Source: Candidatus Krumholzibacteriota bacterium (GTDB taxonomy: Bacteria; Krumholzibacteriota; Krumholzibacteriia; Krumholzibacteriales; Krumholzibacteriaceae). From it: a stretch of 39,033 nucleotides of DNA. The translations under genes and the position numbers were made by a program. Positions within the stretch are counted from its first letter, which is position 1. Each line of letters starts with the position of its first letter. The stretch is taken from positions 1 through 39,033 of the forward strand of contig JAFGCX010000004.1 in NCBI GenBank assembly GCA_016932415.1, written 5' to 3'. The notes under the pieces are model-generated. The model made no database searches and had not been told where the DNA came from. It saw only the letters and a list, made by a program, of their open reading frames with translations. Shown here in pieces: positions 15,751 to 24,112 of this stretch.

Positions 15751-18141
15751 TTATCTTATCAGCACCATCCTTCTCGTCTGGTCAAGCTCCATTGAGATGA
15801 GCCGGTAGAAGTATACGCCGCTTGCGACAGGGACGCCGCGCGAATTAAGGCCGTTCCAGTGTTCGGTATAATGTCCCGCGCTCCTGTTCTCATCCAGGAC
15901 GACACTGACAAGCTTGCCGGAGATGTCATATACTTTCAGGCTTACACGCGAATCCTGCCTGAGCCCGAAGAGTATCGTGGTCGAAGGATTGAAGGGGTTC
16001 GGATAATTCTGATTGAGGTACGATAGATGAGGCAGATCGGGGAGATCCTCTCCAGTCATGTCGCCGGGGCCCGATACTGCGAAGGAGCTCTCGTTTCCGT
16101 GAATGTCGACCGCGCAGACCTTGTACCAGTAATCCTGATCCCATGACCATGCTTCATCGAACCACTCCGACACCGCCGGTGTCGCTACCAGCGTGGAAGT
16201 GCCGGGAATGAACCCTTCACTCGTGCCTCTGTGGATAGCATACCAGGCAAGATCGTTCTCCGTGTTTTTTTCCCATGTCAACTGGAGGCCTTCCGGATTG
16301 TAATCCTGTTCCGCCGCAAGCCCCATCGGTGGCTCCGGAGCGAGGTTATCGACCGAATATCCGCTGTCGGCAGCGCTCGCGTACCATACGGCGGGATCTG
16401 TAGTATGCCCTGTGACCATGTAGACCGACCACGGGATACCCGAGGTCGAGGAATCGGCAAGTGTCGAGACGCGGCAGGCGTAAGTCTCGCTCTGGGTGGC
16501 GTCAAGGCTGGCAATAAGTTCCCAGCTGCCCTCCGGAACGACTCCTCCTGCGGGTGCCCGCAGGATCGTTCTGCCGTCAGATCCCGTCATGAGGAGGACC
16601 GCGGGGCTGGAGGTTGCCGCCAATCCTTCGATCCTCTGCCAGATATCGTAACGCGAGAGCTGGAGAGGCTGATTGTTATCATCCCTGTCCGAGGCGGCGA
16701 AATTGATCCTGAGACAGCCTCCCTGGTCGCCGGGAACGTCCTCTGCCGACACTATCACCGGTTCAGGAGCCGAGGTGTCTCCCAGCGCGTCCAGGTACTG
16801 AGCGTAAACATCCTGCACCTGCCCTTCCCGGTCGTCGGTGATCGTCGCCAGTATTCCACAGGCGCCATCGGAAGCTACGTCGAAATCAAGGTTTCTCGGA
16901 TCACCCTGCAGGACTTCGACTCCATAGCTGTCCCACATCACCCCCCCTGAAATATCGACCTTCTGCGCGAAAAGAGCGCCCCCTCCGCGGTGGTCAGCCC
17001 AGACCGCGATAACACCCTCTTCGCAGGGAAGGAGCATCGGGAACTCATTCTCGTCCTCCGCGATAACCTGAATGCCGTTCGTTGTCCAGAGCCCGTTACC
17101 GAACCTGTCCAATCTCTGGGCATATATATCCTGCCCGTACTCGCGTTCGTCGCACCACGCGACGTAGACTCCTCCAGAGCCGTCTTCGATCATTGCAAGG
17201 TCATACTGGTCACCATCTTCCACGCAGACCATCTTCTCCGTTCCCCATTCGGCAGAGCCTGCCGCATCGACCTTGTTCATGTAAATATCGTGTTCACCGC
17301 CCCATTCGAACTCCCAGCAGACAAAAGCCCCGCCGAATCCGTCAGGTGCTACGACTGGTTCTTCCCGATTATAGTGACCGAGTGCCACGGGTACACCGTC
17401 AGCGATCCAGACCTCTCCCGACGCGAAGACCCTCTGCACGTAGATGTCAAGATCGAGAGAACCGAAACGCAGGCTCTGGAAAGCGACCAGGGCTCCCCCG
17501 AATCCGTCGCAGGCGAGGGATGGGTAGCCCTCGTCCGGCGAGGCGTCGGAGACGACGACATTATCCGGGGTGTCATCCCATACTATCGTCCCGTCGCGGT
17601 CTATCTTCTGGGCGTAGATACGCGACCCGCTTACGTTCTGGACCCAGGCCATGATGCATCCACCCGAACCATCCGCTACGGCGAGGATCTCTCCCATATC
17701 CCCATCGGCGACATTAATTCCGCGCGAATCCCAGAGCTTCGTTCCATCCGGGTCGATCCGCTGCGCGACGATCGTCGAACCTGATTCGAGCCAGACCAGT
17801 ATGGCGCCGCCGGCGTCATCGCTGACCATCTCGATCATTCTCTGATCGCCGGTACCACTCACCTGCACTCCTCCAGAGGTCCAGTACTCGTTCCCAGCTC
17901 CATCGAGCCGCTGCGCGAAGATCTTCCGGGGAATGACTCTCATGTCTTCCCACGCCACGATGCATCCCCCAGCTTCGTCGTATATTATCTCTACAGATTG
18001 CTGCGCCTGCCATTCGCCGCAGACCAGAATACCATCGGGGGGCCAGGCGGCGCGGAGAGGTCCGGCTGTTGCCGCAAGAGATACCGCGATGACTGTCATA
18101 AGTTTTATCTTTCGTAACAATGGATCGAAAAGAGGTGACAT
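15751..18141 (-). CDS. Secreted eight-repeat propeller, FN3 and sorting-domain protein (paralogue 2)
   Basis: 796 residues: signal peptide, eight propeller repeats (from W-P-P-D-G-I-L-V-C to the segment ending S-A-P-E-P), a first FN3-like module opening with D-V-P-G-D-Q-G-G, a linker G-Y-S-V-D-N-L-A-P-E-P-P, a second FN3 (N-T-E-N-D-L-A-W-Y-A-I-H-R and K-V-C-A-V-D-I-H-G-N-E-S) and a sorting domain (N-Y-P-N-P-F-N-P-S-T-T to R-R-M-V-L-I-R). Repeats 4 and 7 depart most from the consensus. The ATG at 18141 has AAGGAG eight bases upstream, and a TTGAAA/TAGAAT promoter lies at 18218-18246. Function unknown; export and surface attachment are inferred from the tail. Confidence 0.92.
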   Translation of the reverse strand: MSPLFDPLLRKIKLMTVIAVSLAATAGPLRAAWPPDGILVCGEWQAQQSVEIIYDEAGGCIVAWEDMRVIPRKIFAQRLDGAGNEYWTSGGVQVSGTGDQRMIEMVSDDAGGAILVWLESGSTIVAQRIDPDGTKLWDSRGINVADGDMGEILAVADGSGGCIMAWVQNVSGSRIYAQKIDRDGTIVWDDTPDNVVVSDASPDEGYPSLACDGFGGALVAFQSLRFGSLDLDIYVQRVFASGEVWIADGVPVALGHYNREEPVVAPDGFGGAFVCWEFEWGGEHDIYMNKVDAAGSAEWGTEKMVCVEDGDQYDLAMIEDGSGGVYVAWCDEREYGQDIYAQRLDRFGNGLWTTNGIQVIAEDENEFPMLLPCEEGVIAVWADHRGGGALFAQKVDISGGVMWDSYGVEVLQGDPRNLDFDVASDGACGILATITDDREGQVQDVYAQYLDALGDTSAPEPVIVSAEDVPGDQGGCLRINFAASDRDDNNQPLQLSRYDIWQRIEGLAATSSPAVLLMTGSDGRTILRAPAGGVVPEGSWELIASLDATQSETYACRVSTLADSSTSGIPWSVYMVTGHTTDPAVWYASAADSGYSVDNLAPEPPMGLAAEQDYNPEGLQLTWEKNTENDLAWYAIHRGTSEGFIPGTSTLVATPAVSEWFDEAWSWDQDYWYKVCAVDIHGNESSFAVSGPGDMTGEDLPDLPHLSYLNQNYPNPFNPSTTILFGLRQDSRVSLKVYDISGKLVSVVLDENRSAGHYTEHWNGLNSRGVPVASGVYFYRLISMELDQTRRMVLIR

Positions 18142-18217
18142 GACCGGGACTCCTTATTGCCTAAATCGCTGGATAATAATTCCTGTTCAACCGTTCCTGG
18201 ATTTTACTGTGACGGCT

Positions 18218-18246
18218 ATTCTATCACATAAAACAATTATTTTCAA
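18218..18246 (-). promoter_or_regulatory. Promoter of propeller paralogue 2
   Basis: Minus strand: TTGAAA (18246-18241), 17-base spacer, TAGAAT (18223-18218). The two hexamers are identical to those of the FG-GAP operon promoter. The leader to the ATG at 18141 is about 70 bases. Confidence 0.7.
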
Positions 18247-18473
18247 TATGGGAGCTTTAACTCATCAAGATATGCCGGATTTACCGGTTTATTTTCAGGA
18301 GATACCTGACATTTTTCGACCATTTATCCCGGTCCTCCGATAGAAACTGGTCAAATAATCCTTTTCGAAATAGTGGTCCGTATATTGCTCGGAGATGTGG
18401 CGTACCTTTGATTGGAACGGAATTTTTGAAAGGGCCGGTAACGACAGGCTGCCAGGAAACCACGGGAGAAATC

Positions 18474-19148
18474 ATGAGGAACTTTTTGCAGGCGGGATCA
18501 CTCGCGATTATCTGTATCGTATTGCTTATCACTTTCGCAGATAGCATGGCCGGCGACAAGAGTTGCCAGTCCACTGAATATGAATTGATGTCCATGCTTA
18601 TCACCAGTGAGTACGAGTCGGAATTCAGCCCTGTACTTATAAACCGTGACACAGAACTATGGTGCATTGCCGAGCGGCTCGATATCCTCCAGAAGGAATG
18701 GCCGGGACTGAAAAGCGAGACGATCGATTCTCTCATAGCGATCAACAGAGGCCCGGCCGTAAGGCTCACCGGGCAGTTCTGTATCCCCGTCGATTATAAA
18801 CTGGTATCGGAAGAAGAGTACGCCGACCTGCTTGGGCTCAGAAATATTTTCAAGGCTGGCGAAGGATCTGGAGTTGCCGGGATGGGACAGCACGCCTCGG
18901 CGGGCGATCGAGCCGAACCTGACTGGAATAATTTCGACAGGGTCTTTCCCGAGGCCCAGGGATACCTTACATTCTCAAGGATCGCCTTCGACTCCGATCG
19001 CACCCAGGCCCTGGTGATATTCTGCAACGCTTACCGGTGCAACGGAGTCAGGACAAAACCGGCGACGCGCCGGATAGCCTGTTTCATGAAAAAAGGCGGC
19101 ACCTGGAAGCTGTCCGGCATATCGCGCAGCATCAACACGATGTACTGA
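18474..19148 (+). CDS. Uncharacterised secreted or membrane-anchored protein
   Basis: About 224 residues. The frame is open from 18408, but the ATG at 18474 follows GGGAGA and starts directly with a hydrophobic segment (about residues 5-25), so it is taken as the start. No known family was recognised. The C-terminal third has the shape of a small beta-sandwich sensor or lipoprotein domain: F-S-R-I-A-F-D-S-D-R-T-Q-A-L-V, then C-F-M-K-K-G-G-T-W-K-L-S-G-I, resembling proteins in which a strand pair is followed by a G-x-W-K motif. Several Cys residues are present (in C-N-A-Y-R-C-N among others). It has no sorting tail and faces the next minus-strand gene with four bases between stops. Confidence 0.75.
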   Translation: MRNFLQAGSLAIICIVLLITFADSMAGDKSCQSTEYELMSMLITSEYESEFSPVLINRDTELWCIAERLDILQKEWPGLKSETIDSLIAINRGPAVRLTGQFCIPVDYKLVSEEEYADLLGLRNIFKAGEGSGVAGMGQHASAGDRAEPDWNNFDRVFPEAQGYLTFSRIAFDSDRTQALVIFCNAYRCNGVRTKPATRRIACFMKKGGTWKLSGISRSINTMY

Positions 19149-19152
19149 GTTC

Positions 19153-21840
19153 CTAACGCATCAGGATCATCTTCCTGGTGATCTGCTCCTTTCCCGCGGT
19201 CAGACGGTAGAAGTAGACTCCCGAAGAGACCTTGTCGCCGTTATCGCTGACACCGTTCCACCTGACGCTCTTTAACCCGGCGGTAAGTACCCCGCAGTCG
19301 AGGGCGCGGACCTTCCTGCCCGCGATGTCGAATATATCGATCGCGACATCAGTTCGGACCGGCAGATTGAAGCTTATCACCGTGGAAGGGTTGAACGGGT
19401 TGGGAAAATTCTGGAATAGCGCCAGCTCCCTTGCCGGAGTCGATACCGGTCCCGTTTCGAAAAGCACTCTCGTGCCTTCCTCGTCAGTCACCTCCACAAG
19501 GTATCGATAAGCCTTGCCCGCTTCTATTTCATTATCGACGTAAGCGAAAGCGAGGCCATCTGATTTGATCGCCGCGTCCTCGATCAGGGAGAATTCCCTG
19601 TTTCCGACAGAACGCGAGACTCGAAACTCCATGAACTCTCCAGATATTGATAATGTCCATGAGACAACTATCGATTCCGCCCCGTAAACGGCGGCGAATG
19701 ACTGAAGCTGTGTCTCCAGGATGATGCTGCCCGGGCTGAGTGTAGCCGGAGCGCCGATATTCCCGTGAATATCAACGGCGCATACCTTGTAAAAGGCACC
19801 GTCGCCGTTGGTCCATTTGGTATCGAAAACAGAGTTACCGGTTGACGTCAGGATGAGGTTGTCCCCAGCGGGAACGAATTCCTCGTCGAATGCCCTGTAA
19901 ATATTGTAGCAAGCAAGGTCGGACTCAGTGTTACGAGTCCATGAGACGAGCAGTCCCGCCGGCTCTTCCTGCTGCTCTCCCACTATACCTGCGGGAACGG
20001 CCGGTGCCAGGTTGTCGACCGAGTATCCTTCGATCGGGCCGGACATCCAGAAGATGACTGGAGTCGTCTCGTGAGCCGCGATCGCGAACTCGTGCATTCC
20101 ATCGGTAGCATCGATGGAATCATAATAGGTGGGGACCGAACAGGAGTACTCGGGAAGCATCGCTGCCTCCACATTTTCGATCCACTCCCACGCCGATGCG
20201 GCGGCTCCCGCGCCGTCTATCAGGACGGCTTTTCCGTCGTAATCGGGGCCGATATCGGCAAGCCCGACCGTTTCGTAACCACTTCCCGGAGAGAGCAGGG
20301 CGCCTTCGCTCATCTTTCTCCATACCGAGTAGTGGGAGATCAGGTAATATGGCTGGGCGTCAAGGTATGAGCGGACCCAGGTAAGCAGGACATTACCACC
20401 CTGATCGTAGGGGACATCGAGGGCCTGGACAGGTGCGGGCGCTGGATTACCCCATCGACCGTTGTTATCTATTCGCTGGGCGAAGCAGTCATGATCGATC
20501 GGCCCGAAAGCGTCGAAAGTCGCTATTACGCCGCCATCGGTCGGGACCAGGCCCCAGACGCCCTGATAATTCATCCCTTCTGTCAGCAGTATTCCGTCGC
20601 TGTCCCAGAGGAGGTCACCGTTGCCTGTCACTCTCAGCGCCCGCGCGGCCTGGTAATCGCTGCCCAGATTGAAGGTGACGATCGCTCCACCCTCTCCGTC
20701 CGGGGCCGCATGGAATCCTGAAGGTATACCGTTCGATGTTATCAGAGGAATACCATCGTCCTCCCAGACCGGATATCCGTAGTGGGTCATTCTCTGGGCA
20801 TAGATCGATATGCTGGCGTTATTATCCATCCAGATTACGATGACGCTGCCGTTTTCCGATAGCAAGAGCCGGGGCCATTGCTGGGTTCCCGGAACCCATG
20901 TGACAAACTCTCCAAAGGTCTGCCAGTTATAGTGGATCGATCCATCGCTGTCGATCCGGCTTAGCTGGATATCATAGCCGTTGGTTGCAGTACTTATCGT
21001 CCACGCGATATAAGCGCCACCTTCGCCGTCAGCGATTACGTCCGGTTCGTACTCTTCTTCTGAAGTCGAGGCTATTCCTTTTCCGTTAGCATCCCATTTG
21101 ACAGTCGCGTTCCCGTCGATATACTGAGCGTAGACGTCGTAATTTGCCGCGCTGCGGAAATCGGTCCAGGTTATCAGCAGCCCTCCCGCTCCATCACCGG
21201 CCACCACTGGAAAAGACTGTGAGTCGGTCGCGTTGCATATGGCAAACCCCGTATCGACCCAAACGCGGTTACCGGCCGCGCTGATCCTCTGCGCGAAAAT
21301 ATCCTGCCCGGTCGGCGACCCCATATAGCTGTTCGTCCAGACGATAAAGGCTCCGCCTGCTCCATCGGAGACTACCTCGGGGTTGACCTGGTGAGTATTT
21401 GATGTGCAGACCCTTACGCCGCTCTCACCCCAGAGGACAGTGCCGCTCTCGTCGATCCTCTGCGCGTACACGTGATAATCAGACCCGGCGGTATCCTGGT
21501 CCCAGACGATTATGCAGCCGCCTGCTCCATCACTGACGATATTATGGTCGAACTGGCTGAGAGTGTCGGCTCCGACTGCGATACCGGTTGCGGGCCACAG
21601 CATCTCCCCTCCGCCGTTTACCTTCTGGGCGAATATCTTGTATCTCGAAATTCCGACTGTCGATCTGAAGGCGATCACCGCTCCTCCGCTTCCATCGCTC
21701 GCCGATTTCGGGCGGAGCTGGGTCCCCCCCAGAAGACAGACAGGTGCTCCGATCTTGCTCCACTGGGCCTGGCCCTCGCCGGGGAAAAGGGATGAGATAA
21801 TAAGAACGAGCAAGATGGAAACGATGATATTCCGGGACAT
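19153..21840 (-). CDS. Secreted eight-repeat propeller with FN3 modules and sorting domain (paralogue 3)
   Basis: 895 residues, the longest of the five: signal peptide (cleavage near G-Q-A-Q), eight repeats of the D-G-x-G-G-A-x-I-x-W / A-Q-R-I-D-x-x-G type, then an FN3-like module (opening V-P-Y-D-Q-G-G-N-V-L-L-T-W), the linker G-Y-S-V-D-N-L-A-P, a second FN3 (N-T-E-S-D-L-A-C-Y-N-I-Y-R), a third one near the end (I-V-V-S-W-T-L ... Y-L-V-E-V-T-D-E-E-G) and a sorting domain (N-F-P-N-P-F-N-P-S-T-V to R-K-M-I-L-M-R). The ATG at 21840 has an AAAGGGG ribosome site. It lies 193 bases after the gene at 22034 on the same strand, so it may be the last gene of a three-gene operon; no clear promoter of its own was found. 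Confidence 0.92.
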   Translation of the reverse strand: MSRNIIVSILLVLIISSLFPGEGQAQWSKIGAPVCLLGGTQLRPKSASDGSGGAVIAFRSTVGISRYKIFAQKVNGGGEMLWPATGIAVGADTLSQFDHNIVSDGAGGCIIVWDQDTAGSDYHVYAQRIDESGTVLWGESGVRVCTSNTHQVNPEVVSDGAGGAFIVWTNSYMGSPTGQDIFAQRISAAGNRVWVDTGFAICNATDSQSFPVVAGDGAGGLLITWTDFRSAANYDVYAQYIDGNATVKWDANGKGIASTSEEEYEPDVIADGEGGAYIAWTISTATNGYDIQLSRIDSDGSIHYNWQTFGEFVTWVPGTQQWPRLLLSENGSVIVIWMDNNASISIYAQRMTHYGYPVWEDDGIPLITSNGIPSGFHAAPDGEGGAIVTFNLGSDYQAARALRVTGNGDLLWDSDGILLTEGMNYQGVWGLVPTDGGVIATFDAFGPIDHDCFAQRIDNNGRWGNPAPAPVQALDVPYDQGGNVLLTWVRSYLDAQPYYLISHYSVWRKMSEGALLSPGSGYETVGLADIGPDYDGKAVLIDGAGAAASAWEWIENVEAAMLPEYSCSVPTYYDSIDATDGMHEFAIAAHETTPVIFWMSGPIEGYSVDNLAPAVPAGIVGEQQEEPAGLLVSWTRNTESDLACYNIYRAFDEEFVPAGDNLILTSTGNSVFDTKWTNGDGAFYKVCAVDIHGNIGAPATLSPGSIILETQLQSFAAVYGAESIVVSWTLSISGEFMEFRVSRSVGNREFSLIEDAAIKSDGLAFAYVDNEIEAGKAYRYLVEVTDEEGTRVLFETGPVSTPARELALFQNFPNPFNPSTVISFNLPVRTDVAIDIFDIAGRKVRALDCGVLTAGLKSVRWNGVSDNGDKVSSGVYFYRLTAGKEQITRKMILMR

Positions 21841-22033
21841 GGCATACCCCTTTCAAAGGTGGTTCCTGGTTTTCGGTAGTGTCGGTCCTGTTGATGATTT
21901 CGCTATAAAATGGTTATCGTCCGCAAACCGGGATAGTTTACGGTAAAAATCGCGTGGTGACGAACCTCCGGCTTACAGGTATAAATTACCATCGGAAGCT
22001 CTGCCTGGGAAGGTGTGTCGTGCAGCTCTATCC

Positions 22034-24058
22034 CTATCTCAAAAGCACCATCTTCTTTGTCTCCGTGTACTCGCCGGCTGACAATTTGTAGAAGTACACT
22101 CCGCTGGCGGCCAGAACACCGCCATCGGTCCTGCCATCCCACAGCTTGTCGTGATACCCGGCGGGCATCGGTCCGTTCACCAGTTCTCGCACGAGCCGGC
22201 CCGCAGCGTCGTATATCCTCAGCGAGACGAATTCCGGAGCGTCCAGCCCGAACTTTATTATCGTGACAGGATTCATCGGGTTGGGGAAATTCTGTTCCAG
22301 ATAGGCTCCGGTCGGCATCGAAGGAGAGAGGTTGTCTACCGAGTGGCAGCTCAATGGTTGAGATGTCCACCAGAACAGGGAGCTTGAAGTCCTTGCCCTT
22401 ATCTTGAACCAGTGCGTCGCGTCGCCGAGAGCGCTCGAATCGGCGGTCGTGGAGGCCGCGTACTGGTAGGAGTCGAGGTAGTAGGCGTCCATACTGTCTA
22501 TCTGCGTGTAGGTGGCTCCGTCGGTGCTTCGCCAGATCGAATAATGCGTGACGATCTCGGTTGGATAGGCGTCAAGGTAGGAGGCATCCCAGGTAAGCAT
22601 CACGCGTCCGCCCTGGTCATTCGGGACATCCGCTGCTCCTGTGAGCATCGGCGCCGGGTAGCCCCAGTGGCCCCATTTCTCCATCCTCTGCGCGTAGACG
22701 TCGTAGTCGTTGGAATCCTCATACCTGAGGTCGTTCCATGTGATGATCGCCCCCTGCGCCCCATCGGTAGTTATCATGGCTGTCACCTGGTGATTGATCG
22801 CTCCTGATACCCTCTCGCCCTCTGTGGCCCACATTTTTGAACCGGCCGCGTCTATACGCTGCGCGTGGATGTCGTATTCGCTCCCTTGTCTCTGGTCCTT
22901 CCACGCTATTATGGCGCCGCCGACGCCGTCGGAGACGATACATGGCGTCCTCTGCCCGCCCGTGTAGTCTGATAAAGGAAGGCCGTTGGTTGTCCACTGC
23001 GCGTTACCGGAGGCGTTGACGCGCTGGGCGTAGACATGGTAATAGGCGGGTATTCTCTGATCCTGCCACGTGATTATCGCTCCGCCACCTCCGTCGGTCG
23101 TCAGATCCGGGAAATACTGACCGCCGGTCGCGGTGCATATCGATCTTCCCGAGGGGAGCCAGTATGTGTTCCCGTTGCTGAGAATGCGTTGGGAGTAGAT
23201 GTCGGTATCGACGCCGTTACGGTCGTCGTACCATACGACGATTGCTCCGCCCGAGCTGTCGGTGATCAGCTTGGGCAGGTTCTGCCACGAATTGCTGGTG
23301 CTCAGCCTGACGCCGTTAGCTGTCCACTGAACGAATCCCGTCGAGCTGACTTTCTGCGCGTAAATAAGCAGGTTGGTGGCGTCCCGGTAATCTTCCCATA
23401 CCATGGTGACGCCTCCGCTGCCATCGGCGATCATCTGTAATCCGTCCTGGACCTGGGCTGCGTTGCATACAACGAACCCGTCGGCCGCCCATTGGGTAAC
23501 GCCATTCCAGTTGATACGCTGGATGAATACGTCCTGGTTCCCGTTTCGCGAGTCCACCCAGCCGATGTACATGTATCCCGAAGTGCCGGCCGCGATGCGT
23601 GGAGCGCCCTGGTAGCTCGAATGCAGACAGACCGGCATCCCTGTGGACGCCCAAAGGATGTTTCCATCGGGGTCCACGCACTGGGCGAATATGTCATCGT
23701 TGCCATTGACATTGTCGCGATAGGCAACGACGACGTTTCCCCCATCTTTCATACAGATGACAGGGTCTCCCTGCTGGGAGGGCCCTTCAGCGACGGCGAT
23801 CCCTCCGTCGGCCCAAAGGGGGAAGCCGTACGAGTCGATCCTCTGCATATATACATCGGCATTTCCAATATTCCGGTAATCCCTCCAGACTACGTAAGCC
23901 CCGCCGGCTCCATCGGAGATCATATCAGTCACGTTCTGCATGTTGGCGAGAGCCGCGATCGGTACGCCGTCCTTAATCCACTGCGCCATGCCAGGCGAAG
24001 GCAGACCGAGCGAGAGCGCCAGGCAGAGAAGACCCGCCGCTTTGAATATCATCCTCAT
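22034..24058 (-). CDS. Secreted eight-repeat propeller with one FN3 and sorting domain (paralogue 4)
   Basis: About 674 residues. An upstream in-frame codon at 24091 exists, but the ATG at 24058 has AGGAGG seven bases upstream and opens the signal peptide (M-R-M-I-F-K-A-A-G), so it is chosen. Order: signal peptide, eight repeats ending near G-H-W-G-Y-P-A-P, one FN3-like module (D-V-P-N-D-Q-G-G-R-V-M-L-T-W ... H-Y-S-I-W-R-S), linker S-V-D-N-L-S-P and sorting domain (N-F-P-N-P-M-N-P-V-T-I to K-K-M-V-L-L-R). Note the M in place of F in N-P-F-N-P. The pseudogene at 3097-3405 has this same one-FN3 layout. Only 54 bases separate it from the gene before it, so the two are probably co-transcribed. 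Confidence 0.92.
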   Translation of the reverse strand: MRMIFKAAGLLCLALSLGLPSPGMAQWIKDGVPIAALANMQNVTDMISDGAGGAYVVWRDYRNIGNADVYMQRIDSYGFPLWADGGIAVAEGPSQQGDPVICMKDGGNVVVAYRDNVNGNDDIFAQCVDPDGNILWASTGMPVCLHSSYQGAPRIAAGTSGYMYIGWVDSRNGNQDVFIQRINWNGVTQWAADGFVVCNAAQVQDGLQMIADGSGGVTMVWEDYRDATNLLIYAQKVSSTGFVQWTANGVRLSTSNSWQNLPKLITDSSGGAIVVWYDDRNGVDTDIYSQRILSNGNTYWLPSGRSICTATGGQYFPDLTTDGGGGAIITWQDQRIPAYYHVYAQRVNASGNAQWTTNGLPLSDYTGGQRTPCIVSDGVGGAIIAWKDQRQGSEYDIHAQRIDAAGSKMWATEGERVSGAINHQVTAMITTDGAQGAIITWNDLRYEDSNDYDVYAQRMEKWGHWGYPAPMLTGAADVPNDQGGRVMLTWDASYLDAYPTEIVTHYSIWRSTDGATYTQIDSMDAYYLDSYQYAASTTADSSALGDATHWFKIRARTSSSLFWWTSQPLSCHSVDNLSPSMPTGAYLEQNFPNPMNPVTIIKFGLDAPEFVSLRIYDAAGRLVRELVNGPMPAGYHDKLWDGRTDGGVLAASGVYFYKLSAGEYTETKKMVLLR

Positions 24059-24112
24059 TGTAGATCCTCCTCTTTCAATTATCGTATTCACTCTGATATC
24101 TCCTTCAACCTG

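Noticed and set aside
15735-15770. Short stem GCTGAT/ATCAGC between two convergent stops as a terminator
   Set aside because: Only six pairs and no T run on either strand, so I do not call it.
21841-22033. Own promoter for the 895-residue propeller gene
   Set aside because: TTGCGG and TTTACC boxes occur, but none has a fitting -10 at 16-18 bases, so co-transcription or an unusual promoter remains open.
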